Shown in pieces: positions 17,457 to 26,593 of a stretch of 64,000 nt of DNA. The notes beneath the pieces were generated by a model. The model was not told the origin of the DNA, ran no database searches, and worked only from the letters and a program-made list of their open reading frames with translations. The stretch is from an uncultured Bacteroidales bacterium (GTDB taxonomy: Bacteria > Bacteroidota > Bacteroidia > Bacteroidales > Bacteroidaceae). Where the stretch lies: the NCBI GenBank assembly GCA_945833885.1, contig CAMAFY010000001.1:248001-312000 (forward strand), in the 5' to 3' direction. The position numbers and the translations under genes are program-made. The stretch's first letter is position 1. Every line of letters begins with the position of its first letter.

Positions 17457-18515
17457 TTATGCGATGATTTTAACTAAGGCATAACCACCGAAGACGAGCC
17501 ATAGATAGATGCCGAAAGCGAGGTAGAAAGGCTTGGCACCTGCCTTTTTAAACTTGTCTGTGCTCGTGTCAGCACCGAGAGCAGTCATGGCCATTGTGAG
17601 GAGGAAAGTATCGAACTTTTCCATCCATGCTCCCTTGCCATAGATGATGGAGGACAGGATGTCCTGGGGGAGGAAGTCAAGGGATTGCAGTAATGTGTTG
17701 AGAAGAATGACAAGGATAAATCCGAATGCAAACCAAGGAACTGTGATTTTTGCTTTCTGACCTTCGGTATTTGAACCGCGAAGACAGAAGGCCATTACTA
17801 TGAGAACCGGGGCAAGCATGATGACACGAATCATCTTTGTGATGGTGGCAGGTCCGGCGATTCCAAAGGCATCTGTGGGGTCCATGGCGTTTCCTGCTCC
17901 AGCAACGTGAGCCACTTCATGGAGGGTTCCACCGGTATAGATGGCAACCTGTGTGGGAGTGAGCGAATCAAGAATGCCGCTACGATAGAGCATTGGATAA
18001 AGGAACATGGAAAGCGTGCCGAAAATGACAACGGTACTGACGGCAATAGCCGTCTTATGAGTCTCGCTACGCACCACAGGCTCTGCACCAAGTACGGCAG
18101 CCGCACCGCAAATGGCGCTTCCCGTGGAAGTAAGTAGGGTAGTGTCGCGGTCAAGTTTCAGTGCTTTGCCTAAAAGAAGGCCAAGTCCGAGCGTGCCACA
18201 AATGATGATTGTATCGTAAATGATAGCACTTGGACCGATATCCATCACCTGTGAGAAGGTAAGACGGAAGCCATACAGGACAATACCTGTGCGAAGAATT
18301 TGTTTTGTACAGAACTTGAAGCCGGGAACCCAGGTTTCGGGAATCTTGTTGCGCAGACTGTTGGCATAGAGCATACCGAGGATAATACCTACAATAAGCG
18401 GACTAAGTGAAAGACTCTTCACCCATTGAAAATCGGCAATGTAGAAAGCCGATAGTGAAAACAGTACAATGAGAAGTATACCATGCAGCACTTCTCCACG
18501 ATTTTCTTTGAACAT
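17457..18515 (-). CDS. YeiH/UPF0324 family membrane transporter (putative sulfate exporter)
   Basis: 352 aa with about ten hydrophobic helices. Family signatures: SPLIVGIILGMLYAN, TGSAICGAAAVLGAEPVVRS, TGGTLHEVAHVAGAGNAM and GADTSTDKFKKAGAKPFYLA. The family is annotated as putative sulfate or anion exporters; the substrate is not firmly established. First gene of a probable two-gene unit with the MORN-GH25 protein 9 bases downstream. Confidence 0.85.
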   Translation of the reverse strand: MFKENRGEVLHGILLIVLFSLSAFYIADFQWVKSLSLSPLIVGIILGMLYANSLRNKIPETWVPGFKFCTKQILRTGIVLYGFRLTFSQVMDIGPSAIIYDTIIICGTLGLGLLLGKALKLDRDTTLLTSTGSAICGAAAVLGAEPVVRSETHKTAIAVSTVVIFGTLSMFLYPMLYRSGILDSLTPTQVAIYTGGTLHEVAHVAGAGNAMDPTDAFGIAGPATITKMIRVIMLAPVLIVMAFCLRGSNTEGQKAKITVPWFAFGFILVILLNTLLQSLDFLPQDILSSIIYGKGAWMEKFDTFLLTMAMTALGADTSTDKFKKAGAKPFYLAFGIYLWLVFGGYALVKIIA

Positions 18516-18764
18516 TTGGCTTTTAGTATTTAAAGATATGTACTGATAATTCCATTAAAAGAAGATAACAGAGGGCAGTATCCCAGCGGTAGCATCCGAT
18601 GATTCCGGGCATTTCCTGTGGACTAAGTATGGAATCGTCGGGAATTAGTTGCTGCAACGCCCTGTATATGGCATGAAAACAATATGTTGCATCTGGAATA
18701 AAGTGCAGATTTCTTTTTGCAGAAGTTTGGGGATAAATAACGTCGAAAATCTTTCCCCAATAAC

Positions 18765-18801
18765 AAAAATATCCCTTTTGGCTACAAGAATTGTCCCTTT
18801 T
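18765..18801. repeat. Possible degenerate two-unit relative of the 22-bp arrays
   Basis: AAAAATATCCCTTTT (18765-18779) and AGAATTGTCCCTTTT (18787-18801) start 22 bases apart with a 7-base gap and share the CCCTTTT end. The spacing fits the arrays elsewhere, but the cores are not palindromic. The 359-base gap between the YeiH-type gene and GH20 otherwise holds only the GH20 terminator. Confidence 0.3.
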
Positions 18802-18807
18802 GATTTT

Positions 18808-18839
18808 AAGGCGAGCCCCATCGTGATAGGGCCCGCCTT
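18808..18839 (-). terminator. Terminator after the GH20 gene
   Basis: On the minus strand AAGGCG-GGCCC pairs with GGGGC-TCGCCTT around a short loop, then a T-rich stretch. It lies about 35 bases after the GH20 stop. Confidence 0.7.
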
Positions 18840-18874
18840 TGTTATTTGCTGCGTCTCATTCGCAGATCAAGATC

Positions 18875-21502
18875 CTATTTCTTGCACTTGCCATCCTTGC
18901 AACAGTCCTTTTTGCCGTCATCCTTCGGACACTTGCCATCCTTGCAACCGCCTTTCTTGCCGTCAGCCTTCGGACATTTGCCCATCTGAGGGGCATTTCC
19001 ACAAGCATGTTGAGGCTTATGCTGGGGCATTACGCTGCACTGCTCGGGTTTGATGTCGGTGAATTCCATCACACCCTGCTTACGATAGCGTACGTTTGCA
19101 GCGTCCCAATAAGAAGGCCATCCGCTAAAAATACCTCCGACAAAGAGAATTTTAAGGTGATGCTTGCCGGCTTTGAGGGCGATTTGGGTGCCGTTGTAAC
19201 TGTTTCGAGGGATAAAGAGGTCACGATTGTCAACGAGCATCTCTCCATTAAGCCATAATGCGGAATTGAGAGTGAAGAATTCATAGATGCCATCCTCGGG
19301 GATGTCTACCAAACACTCGGCGGTTGCGGCATAGTTTTTCACGTTACGTACGCTGGAAGGTACCTTTTCTACCGTGCGGACACTCTCAAGTCGTGGTGCG
19401 ATACTGTCGATGGTCCAAGCGCAAGCAGGGATGTTTCCGTTGAAAGCATAGTTACCATAAGCCACTCGCATCCGTACTCCCTGAACAGGTTGCGGCATTG
19501 CAGGTGCCTCACATTCCTGAGTTGCAGCGCATTTTTTCTTGCTGTCCTTACCCTTCTTCGCTTGTTTGCCTTCCTTCTTGCAATCCTGAGGCTGACATTT
19601 CGGTGCCATATTTTGCTGGCATGCCAATGCTTTGTGCCAAACATCCTTCTTGATATTGAAAGTACGAACGGCACCCATAGCACCGCTGGGCAAGATGCAA
19701 CGAGCCTTGACTACGGTAGATGTTGTGAACGTCAACGGACCTGTATATTCTGCAGAAGCGGCAGTAGGATCGGCAGTATCGGTAGTATAGACAATGCGTA
19801 CCGGACGTGTGGTGGTGAGTTCCAAAGTGTAACTATCGAGGAAAGCGATATTATTGCACTGGGCTCCCTTCTGTTCAGGTACAGGAATGTGGAAGTTCAT
19901 GTCGTGAGCCTCAAGACGAAGGGCTCCGTCACCGTCGCATCGACGCTGGAAATCTGCGAAGTCGCGACCTTCAAGCGGGCTCCATGCCACCTCGGAGAGC
20001 GCGAGCGCACGAGGATAAAGACGGTATTCAAGGACGCTGGCATTGTGGATGTATTCACTCCAGTTGTTGGCTTGTACGCCAAGAACATAACTATCTTTGC
20101 CCTGTTCACGGAGTTCTGCAGGCACAGGATCGTAACTGTAGACCTTTTCAAGTGTGGAATATCCACCGATAGCATTCGGTTCTGTAATAGGATCGCCCTG
20201 GTAGTGGTCGAAATAAAGACCGTGGCTTCCGGGAGTCATCAGCACGTGATGATTCTTTTTCGCAGCGGTAATACCGCCTTCTTCACCGCGCCAACTCATG
20301 ACGATGGCCGAAGGATCGAGGTTACCTCCTTCGAGGATTTCGTCCCAACCAATGATGGTCTTGCCCTTTGATGCCAGATACTTGGCCATACGTTCAATGA
20401 TGTAGTCCTGAAGTTGAGCCTCTTTTGTCAGTCCAAGATCTTTCATTCTTTTCTGGCAATTAGGGCAGTTCGCCCATTCCTCACGGGGACTTTCGTCACC
20501 ACCAATGTGGAAATACTTGCTGGGGAACAGTTCTACGAACTCATCAATCTCGTCTTCAAGGAAGCGGAACATGTCCTCTTTACCCGGACACATCACGATG
20601 TCTTCCACTCCCCAAATGATACGTGGAGTGATTTTTTCCCCACGACATGAGAGGTTTGGATAGGTTGCTATGGCAGCAAGTTCGTGACCAGGCATCTCAA
20701 GTTCCGGAATAATCTCGATATGACGTTCCTTGGCATAGGCGACAAGATCGCGTATTTCATCCTTGGTATAGTAGCCTCCATAGGTAGAACCATCGCCTTC
20801 TGTACGTACGGAACCAAGTTTGTTGAGTTCTGGATGCTTAGTACTTTCTACGCGCCATCCTTGGTCTTCGGTAAGATGCCAGTGTAAACGGTTGAACTTC
20901 AACGTAGCAAGCATGTCAATTTGACGCTTGACTTCTTCAGCAGGAAGCCAATGTCGGCATGGATCGAGCATGATTCCACGATAGGAGAATCGGGGAGCGT
21001 CATCGATGTCTACCGCAGGAATCTGCCAGGCTGCTACGCCCTTTGCGGCACCGGTCTTCTCAATTTCGGGTGGAAGAAGTTGGAAAAGGGTCTGCATACC
21101 ACGGAAAAGGCCATCAGCAGTGGCGGCAGTAAGTGTGACACCTTCGCGGGCAACTACAAGACGATAGGCCTCGTTGTTGCTGTCGGGATTGGATGTTGAA
21201 GTCACTTTGCTCTTGAATTTGGGGTCAAGAACAAAGTTTACAGCACCCGATTTTACCTTCTTTGTACTTACGGCAAGTTGCCATCCTGTAGAAGAATTCA
21301 CTTTGTTTACGAAGAATTGTGCAACTTCCTGAGCATCCTTGCCTTGTACAGTGACTGCGCTTGATTGGCCGAAAGCAAAGGTTCCTGTGCCCTCAACGTG
21401 GGTTGCGGGACGCGGGATAAGGTTGAAATCTGTGGCAAAACCCTGCATTGAAGACAGACTCATAGCCAGCATCATTCCAACAAAAAGTCGGTTTAATTTC
21501 AT
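18875..21502 (-). CDS. GH20 beta-N-acetylhexosaminidase with Cys/Lys-rich C-terminal tail
   Basis: 875 aa. Signal peptide at about 1-23. GH20b-like N-terminal domain (about 25-165), then the GH20 barrel from RFSYRGIMLDPCRHW; LHWHLTEDQGWR and HIGGDESPREEW carry the catalytic Asp336-Glu337 pair. The enzyme removes terminal GlcNAc or GalNAc from glycans by substrate-assisted catalysis. A chitobiase C-terminal-like domain follows (TDTADPTAASAEYTGPL). Two low-complexity Lys/Cys-rich segments are unusual: one near 625-665 (DCKKEGKQAKKGKDSKKKC), and the final ~33 residues, which repeat a 15-residue CPK-x-DGKK-x-x-CKDGK unit. Between them lies a domain that could bind carbohydrate. Exported to the periplasm or surface; works upstream of nagA-type metabolism. 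Confidence 0.9.
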   Translation of the reverse strand: MKLNRLFVGMMLAMSLSSMQGFATDFNLIPRPATHVEGTGTFAFGQSSAVTVQGKDAQEVAQFFVNKVNSSTGWQLAVSTKKVKSGAVNFVLDPKFKSKVTSTSNPDSNNEAYRLVVAREGVTLTAATADGLFRGMQTLFQLLPPEIEKTGAAKGVAAWQIPAVDIDDAPRFSYRGIMLDPCRHWLPAEEVKRQIDMLATLKFNRLHWHLTEDQGWRVESTKHPELNKLGSVRTEGDGSTYGGYYTKDEIRDLVAYAKERHIEIIPELEMPGHELAAIATYPNLSCRGEKITPRIIWGVEDIVMCPGKEDMFRFLEDEIDEFVELFPSKYFHIGGDESPREEWANCPNCQKRMKDLGLTKEAQLQDYIIERMAKYLASKGKTIIGWDEILEGGNLDPSAIVMSWRGEEGGITAAKKNHHVLMTPGSHGLYFDHYQGDPITEPNAIGGYSTLEKVYSYDPVPAELREQGKDSYVLGVQANNWSEYIHNASVLEYRLYPRALALSEVAWSPLEGRDFADFQRRCDGDGALRLEAHDMNFHIPVPEQKGAQCNNIAFLDSYTLELTTTRPVRIVYTTDTADPTAASAEYTGPLTFTTSTVVKARCILPSGAMGAVRTFNIKKDVWHKALACQQNMAPKCQPQDCKKEGKQAKKGKDSKKKCAATQECEAPAMPQPVQGVRMRVAYGNYAFNGNIPACAWTIDSIAPRLESVRTVEKVPSSVRNVKNYAATAECLVDIPEDGIYEFFTLNSALWLNGEMLVDNRDLFIPRNSYNGTQIALKAGKHHLKILFVGGIFSGWPSYWDAANVRYRKQGVMEFTDIKPEQCSVMPQHKPQHACGNAPQMGKCPKADGKKGGCKDGKCPKDDGKKDCCKDGKCKK
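18888..18977 (-). repeat. Two 45-bp tandem repeats encoding the GH20 tail
   Basis: Unit 18888-18932 is repeated at 18933-18977 with few changes. Each encodes 15 residues with three or four Cys and several Lys (CPKADGKKGGCKDGK and CPKDDGKKDCCKDGK). The in-frame length could allow expansion or contraction of the tail. Confidence 0.85.
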
Positions 21503-21779
21503 GATAATAGATATAATTTAGGTGTTATTTTTATTGTTCCCCTGTATTGTGAAGAATTATCTTTCAGACTTCGATATGTGATTATACCATGGTCTTTACC
21601 TGTAATTTAGGCATATCCAGTTGATTATGAAAAGCATTCGGAATTAAAATAAGAGTGCTTACATATAAAAGGCATTCGGTTTCTTTCCTGAATATATGGC
21701 GGATTTTGTCTGAATTCCGAGGAAGTTCCCCAGAAATGATTAATCGATGGTACTCAAAAGATTGACTAAGGGCAGTATA

Positions 21780-22463
21780 TCATTCGTTGCTTTCAAGCAA
21801 ATCAGGCCTTAAACGTGCTGTACGTTCCAAGGCTTGCTCCATTTCCCATTGGGCAATTTTTGCATCATGTCCGGAAAGAAGGATATCGGGAACGCGCCAA
21901 CCTTTATAGTCGGCAGGGCGTGTGTATACAGGCGGTTCAAGGAGATTGTCCTGAAAAGAGTCGGAAAGTGCGCTTTGTTCATCGCCAATAACCCCAGGAA
22001 CAATGCGGACAATAGCATCAGTTATACATGCCGCGGCCAATTCACCACCGGTAAGTACGTAGTCGCCCACCGATATTTCGCGGGTAATAAGGTGTTCCCG
22101 GATACGGTAATCAATGCCTTTGTAGTGTCCGCAAAGGATGATTATGTTCTCACGGAGCGAAAGTTCATTTGCAAGAGGTTGGTCAAAACGCTCTCCATCC
22201 GGAGCGGTAAAGATAATCTCATCGTAGTCACGTTCGGCCTTAAGCGCGGCTATACAATCGTCTATCGGCTGACATTGGATGACCATTCCCGCGGCACCTC
22301 CATAAGGATAATCGTCAACACGACGATGTTTGTCCGTAGTGTAGTCGCGAAGATTGTGGACATGAATCTCCACCAAGCCCTTCTTTTGCGCACGGGCCAA
22401 TATGGATGTGTTGACAAAACTATCGAGCATCTCTGGCACGACGGATATGATGTCTATACGCAT
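21780..22463 (-). CDS. trmD: tRNA (guanine-N1-)-methyltransferase TrmD
   Basis: 227 aa. Methylates G37 of tRNAs with S-adenosylmethionine, preventing frameshifts. SPOUT-knot motifs: [14 protein letters not shown] at the N terminus, [23 protein letters not shown] and [15 protein letters not shown]. The frame opens 7 codons earlier, but family members start with M-R-I-D-I, and a -7 box at 22482-22489 would put the RNA start just 12 or so bases before the ATG ending at 22463. Confidence 0.95.
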   Translation of the reverse strand: MRIDIISVVPEMLDSFVNTSILARAQKKGLVEIHVHNLRDYTTDKHRRVDDYPYGGAAGMVIQCQPIDDCIAALKAERDYDEIIFTAPDGERFDQPLANELSLRENIIILCGHYKGIDYRIREHLITREISVGDYVLTGGELAAACITDAIVRIVPGVIGDEQSALSDSFQDNLLEPPVYTRPADYKGWRVPDILLSGHDAKIAQWEMEQALERTARLRPDLLESNE

Positions 22464-22481
22464 ATTTTGGATTTTTGTCTG

Positions 22482-22489
22482 CAAAAATA
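22482..22489 (-). promoter_or_regulatory. -7 box for trmD
   Basis: TATTTTTG on the minus strand, 18 bases before the trmD ATG; implies a very short leader and excludes the longer start. Confidence 0.55.
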
Positions 22490-22848
22490 CGATATTTTTC
22501 GGGAAAACCCTTTCATTTCCTTTTCTTTTTGGCTCTTTTTCTTCTTTTTTTCAGGCTTTTCGCAGAAGCGGATAGCCAGGATATGGAATTAAGCCCTTTG
22601 ATAAAAAGCACGTAAATGTTTGGAATACGTGTATAAACTATTCAACGTACAATCCTTTTTCGTCATCAAAACAAGAAGATCTTTTCATCTATTTTGCTCT
22701 CATTTTCAAACTCCTTTCTTTGAGTCATTAAGGACTTCCCGCTAAACATCCTATTGTTTTTCAAGAAAATATATATGTCTTTTTCCGTGTGCTTTGCACA
22801 GTTGAATAAGTTTTCCTGATAAAGGGCAGAGTATATCTATATGAATGT

Positions 22849-22887
22849 AAAAAAAGTCCGGTAGAACCAATTTGTTCGTACCGGACT
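22849..22887 (-). terminator. Terminator-like hairpin in the trmD-DUF4468 gap
   Basis: AGTCCGGTA (22855-22863) pairs with TACCGGACT (22879-22887), extended by GAAC/GTTC inside; seven Ts follow on the minus strand. The nearest minus-strand gene upstream (DUF4468) already has its own terminator at 23202-23235, so the transcript ended here is not obvious. The 794-base gap (22464-23257) otherwise holds array C and the DUF4468 terminator. Confidence 0.75.
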
Positions 22888-23007
22888 CTTATGGGGAGAG
22901 GAATGAATGAGGGAAATATGTAATACGAAGATAAAGATGGAAGTATTCAATGAGATTTATACGTTACATACAAGGATGAAAAAAACGTCTTCAGAAGTAT
23001 CTTCGGA

Positions 23008-23088
23008 AAAGTACGGCATTTTCGCTTTGAAAGTGCGGAAGTTTATGCTAAAAAGTGCTGTTGTTTACAAGGAAAACATCCGCACTTT
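23008..23088. repeat. 22-bp-period intergenic array C (four 15-bp cores)
   Basis: Cores at 23008-23022 (AAAGTACGGCATTTT), 23030-23044 (AAAGTGCGGAAGTTT), 23052-23066 (AAAGTGCTGTTGTTT) and 23074-23088 (AAACATCCGCACTTT). Exact 22-base period; spacers CGCTTTG, ATGCTAA and ACAAGGA are unrelated. Member of the same family as arrays A, B and D. Confidence 0.85.
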
Positions 23089-23201
23089 TCACCCCTTTGT
23101 ATTAATACCGCAGAATGAAGTTGTCGTAGAGGGAGTTATCATATAGAGGGTAGTGTAAGTTTTCCTTTTGTTTTATAAGTAAAATTTACTTGCTTTTACA
23201 C

Positions 23202-23235
23202 AAAAAAAGCCCATATAATTCGAGGTTATATGGGC
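23202..23235 (-). terminator. Terminator after the DUF4468 gene
   Basis: GCCCATATAA (23209-23218) is a perfect inverted copy of TTATATGGGC (23226-23235), 7-base loop, and seven Ts on the minus strand. It lies 22 bases after the DUF4468 stop. Confidence 0.9.
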
Positions 23236-23257
23236 GAAAATCTAATGTGACAAGACT

Positions 23258-23854
23258 TCATTTTCCGGCTTTTGCTGCCATTAACGCTTGTGCGAAGATT
23301 TCATCTTTTCTGTTAATGGTGGCGAAACGGAATTTCTTTCCTCCGACCTTATTGAGTTTTCCTTTGCGGTTCAGGGCTTCTTTGTCGGTAATCCAATCTT
23401 CGGCTGTCATGGTGTTATCGATTCCGGTCATGTCCATTGGGCTGTAAAGATAGCGTATACGGCGTAGCGTTGCTGTGTAGGCGCCATCTTCAATCTCAAA
23501 GACAATCTGGTAAAAGAAACGTGCGTAGTCATGAACCCAATTGTTGCGACGGAAGGTAAGTTCCTCTTCGATGCTCGCAGCAATGATACCTTGCTCTGGA
23601 GTCAGTTCGGTTATTCGGCATTGAGTTCCGCTAACCTCGCTGTCAAGCAGGGATTTCGTGTAGTTTTCCAGGGCGGAAAATATCTCGGAACGCGAACGTC
23701 CGGGAACCTCAGCACGCTCTGAAAAAACGACAAATCCGTTGGTCGTGGGGACGGCACCAGCAAGATATTTGGGCGAATTGTAGTCCTGAGCATGGCAAGG
23801 AAGGGCTGAAAGGCTGGCAATCAGCGAGAAAAGTGCGAACAGAATGTGTTTCAT
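23258..23854 (-). CDS. DUF4468 domain protein, exported
   Basis: 198 aa. Signal peptide (MKHILFALFSLIASLSALPCHA). The rest matches the Bacteroidales DUF4468 pattern: GFVVFSERAEVPGRSRSEIF near the start, ARFFYQIVFEIEDGAYTATLRRIRY in the middle and a conserved TAEDWITDKEAL near the end. The domain is thought to have a TBP-like fold; its function is unknown. It lies 75 bases after the PorE-like gene on the same strand with no terminator between them, so the two may be co-transcribed. Confidence 0.75.
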   Translation of the reverse strand: MKHILFALFSLIASLSALPCHAQDYNSPKYLAGAVPTTNGFVVFSERAEVPGRSRSEIFSALENYTKSLLDSEVSGTQCRITELTPEQGIIAASIEEELTFRRNNWVHDYARFFYQIVFEIEDGAYTATLRRIRYLYSPMDMTGIDNTMTAEDWITDKEALNRKGKLNKVGGKKFRFATINRKDEIFAQALMAAKAGK

Positions 23855-23929
23855 TTTACAAAAGATATGTATGTTTCGGTTTATGTATTATTTGTGGCAG
23901 ATGATGAAAATGTTGTATGTCGGCACGGA

Positions 23930-26203
23930 TTATTCGACATATTCGTACTCTTCATCCTCGGTTTCGTCACGGCGGTTGCCGTTGCCATCATCTTCAAAGT
24001 CCTCAAGATCTTCGGGGGAGATGGGCTTGGACGGGATGATAGCATCGGGACGGAGGTTGCCTTCTTCGTCAAAAAGGCCGTAAGTTGTGCGTAAAACGCG
24101 GAACTCCGTGCGGCGGTTCAAAGCGTTGCAGATTTCCTTTTCTTCATCATTGAACCGTGGTTTTTGTGTAATAGAGTCCAAGGCGGTAATGAAAGTTTCG
24201 GTCAATGTGTCGCCTTCATGAAGGAATGCGAAGGTAGATGCCAATTTGGCCGTTACCACTTTGGGTTGCGTCTCGCCATAACCTTTTGCGGTAAGTCGCT
24301 GAGGAGCAATGTTTTTGCCCGTAAGATATGAAGTTACGCTTTCGGCTCTTCGTTGTGAGAGTGAGAGATTATAGTCGTCTCTTCCGCGATAGTCGCAATG
24401 CGCAGCAAGTTCTATGGTGATATTAGGATTTTCCTCCAACAGTCGTGCAAGTTTATCCAATGCTGTCGAAGATTCTGGCGTAATCTCTGCCGAATCAAAT
24501 GCATAGAACACGTTCTTGACAAGCACAGGAATGGATACAGAAGGCAAGGGAAAATCGAGTTCATAAGTGTACTCTGCTTCAAGGGAATCGACATGGAGCG
24601 ATGCCGGAACGTTGAGATATCCCTTACAAGTGGCAAGAAACAGATAGTCGACTCCGGGGGTTACAGGCCAGTCAAACGTTCCATCGCTGCGCATTGTCAA
24701 TTTTTGGTTGGTACCATCACTGCCAATCATGTAGACCATTGCCTCAGGTAGTTCATAACCATCCTGTTCATAGACATAACCTTTAACGGTCAAAAGGATT
24801 TCAGGATACGAGAATTCGTAGATTTTGTCCCATCCACGTCCCTTTGTAGAGCGTGAAGAGGAGAAGAAACCACGGTTATGAAGGCCATCAAATGTGATAC
24901 CGAAGTCGTCAGCAAAGGAGTTCATAGGGGCGGGAAGGTGCTGAACGCTCCAGGAATGCGTGATAGTATCCTCTAAAGCATGGTATAAGTCAAGCCCTCC
25001 CATGCCGCCTCGACCGTCAGAAGAGAAGTAAAGTTCACCTGTAGGTCGGAATGCGGGGAAGCATTCGTCGCCAGCCGTATTGATATCTGGGCCGAGATTT
25101 TCCACAAACCTCACCTTTCCACCAGCCAAAGCCGCCCGCCAAATATCTTTTCCGCCATATCCTCCCGGCATATCTGACGTAAAATAAAGCCAATCACCAT
25201 CAGGGGAGAGGGCAGGGTGTGCGTAGGATGATAGGGTATCGCCCGTGATTTTTAAGGTTTCAGCCTTACCCCATGACGCGTCGTTACGGCTTGAAGAACG
25301 GATTTCCGCCATTCGTGGATACTCAGGGTCAACGGGACAGGCGGTAAAATACATGGTTTTACCGTCACTACTGAAGCATGGTGCGCCTTCATCAAGGTCA
25401 CTATTCGGCCCGTTTTCAATGGATTCTACTGTTTTCCATTTGCCTTTTTCATCTTTTTTCGCAACGAAGATGTCACCGTTTTTCTGTCCAGTAATGCCCG
25501 AAATGTCTTTTCCAATAGCGGCATTGCGGGTGGAAGAAATGAAGAGTTGCACGTCCTTATCCTCAAGATTTCCAAGCAACATGGGACAATAGTCGGAACG
25601 GTTGGAATTGAAAGGTGCGGCCATCTTGACTGTATAAAGCGATGAGGCGGCCTTCATTGTCGGTCCTTTATCGCAACTGACAATACCGTTTTCTGCCATT
25701 GACCGCAGGCTTTCGGTACTCTTGTCTTGGGAAATGGAGGAACAAGTGTCAAGAACTGTCAGGAAATTCTGAAAAGCATCGCGGGCCTGTTTGTAGTCGC
25801 CTTGCAGCAAGAGCATCTGACCTTTACGTAAAAGAGTTGTGGTATCGGTATAGCGGTAGCGCTCTGCGGCTTTATATGCACCGAGTGCTCGTGAGGAATA
25901 GCCGTAGTGCCGATAACATTCACCCATAAGGAATGACAGTTTTCCACGTTGAATCTTTTCCGCTACCGGTGTCCGGCTATATGCTCGTTTGTATTGTGTG
26001 GCGGCAACTTCGTATTCTCCGATAGCCCATGCCGCTTCAGCACGTCGGATATACTTCTCCGGCGTGCTACATGCTTCGGAACATAAGATGAAAATAACGA
26101 AGCATAATGGTATGAAAAAGTTGCACAGCGCAAAAGAAATTGTGCATGAACGGACAATTTTTGTTGCGCAAATGTACAAAATACGGGTATTTTTTACAGA
26201 CAT
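23930..26203 (-). CDS. porE: PorE-like OmpA-family lipoprotein (TPR, beta-propeller, CRD, OmpA)
   Basis: About 757 aa from the ATG ending at 26203. A hydrophobic segment (about 22-40) ends in LCSEACSTPEKY, a possible though imperfect lipobox with Cys45. Then TPR-like repeats (about 50-160: AAWAIGEYEVAATQYKRAYS), PD40-type beta-propeller strands (HPALSPDGDWLYFTSDMPGG, CFPAFRPTGELYFSSDGRGG), a carboxypeptidase-regulatory-like domain (LTVKGYVYEQDGYELPEAMV) and a C-terminal OmpA peptidoglycan-binding domain (AAHCDYRGRDDYNLSLSQRR). This four-part order is that of PorE, which tethers the type IX secretion system to peptidoglycan in Porphyromonas. A PorE role is inferred from architecture. Start uncertain: no in-frame ATG lies closer to the lipobox. 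Confidence 0.8.
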   Translation of the reverse strand: MSVKNTRILYICATKIVRSCTISFALCNFFIPLCFVIFILCSEACSTPEKYIRRAEAAWAIGEYEVAATQYKRAYSRTPVAEKIQRGKLSFLMGECYRHYGYSSRALGAYKAAERYRYTDTTTLLRKGQMLLLQGDYKQARDAFQNFLTVLDTCSSISQDKSTESLRSMAENGIVSCDKGPTMKAASSLYTVKMAAPFNSNRSDYCPMLLGNLEDKDVQLFISSTRNAAIGKDISGITGQKNGDIFVAKKDEKGKWKTVESIENGPNSDLDEGAPCFSSDGKTMYFTACPVDPEYPRMAEIRSSSRNDASWGKAETLKITGDTLSSYAHPALSPDGDWLYFTSDMPGGYGGKDIWRAALAGGKVRFVENLGPDINTAGDECFPAFRPTGELYFSSDGRGGMGGLDLYHALEDTITHSWSVQHLPAPMNSFADDFGITFDGLHNRGFFSSSRSTKGRGWDKIYEFSYPEILLTVKGYVYEQDGYELPEAMVYMIGSDGTNQKLTMRSDGTFDWPVTPGVDYLFLATCKGYLNVPASLHVDSLEAEYTYELDFPLPSVSIPVLVKNVFYAFDSAEITPESSTALDKLARLLEENPNITIELAAHCDYRGRDDYNLSLSQRRAESVTSYLTGKNIAPQRLTAKGYGETQPKVVTAKLASTFAFLHEGDTLTETFITALDSITQKPRFNDEEKEICNALNRRTEFRVLRTTYGLFDEEGNLRPDAIIPSKPISPEDLEDFEDDGNGNRRDETEDEEYEYVE

Positions 26204-26271
26204 GTCGACTATAAAACTAAAAAAAAGTCGTTTTATTGCATTGAATATGGAGAAAACTCGAAAAAATATCG

Positions 26272-26279
26272 TATTTTTG
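26272..26279 (+). promoter_or_regulatory. Possible -7 box upstream of nagA
   Basis: TATTTTTG matches TAnnTTTG, about 315 bases before the nagA ATG. The 390-base gap 26204-26593 shows no other clear signal, so this is the best but weak candidate. Confidence 0.3.
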
Positions 26280-26593
26280 CTGCGAAATGAAGCGGATGTT
26301 TGACGATATATGCTTTCTTCTTTTTCTCTCCGCCATCCAATCCTTCGTTCATAGCCGTTAAGAGTTTCAACAATACAAACAATGGCTTGGATATGTAAAA
26401 ACGGAAACATCATTCTATTGAAGCAAAACACGTCGTACATAACGTCAGGTACAATAGTATGTGAAGTAAGATACAATAGACAGATGTTTATCGCTGGACT
26501 TCCCTCATTTCCTGCTTTTTACATCTGTATGAGCAGAAACGAGCAATTCGTTGTTCCGAGAATTTTCCATTAAATAAAAACTTCTAATACAAT

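Noticed and set aside
22907-23146. 79-codon open frame covering array C
   Set aside because: The 22-bp repeats happen to be open in this frame; the product is just translated repeat with no family, and the array arrangement explains the sequence better.
26169-26176. Minus-strand TACATTTG as the promoter of the PorE-like gene
   Set aside because: It lies inside the coding frame chosen for that gene, and no in-frame ATG follows it; kept only as a doubt about the start.
26382-26573. 63-codon open frame before nagA
   Set aside because: Short, no family, poor composition and no start context; probably leader sequence.
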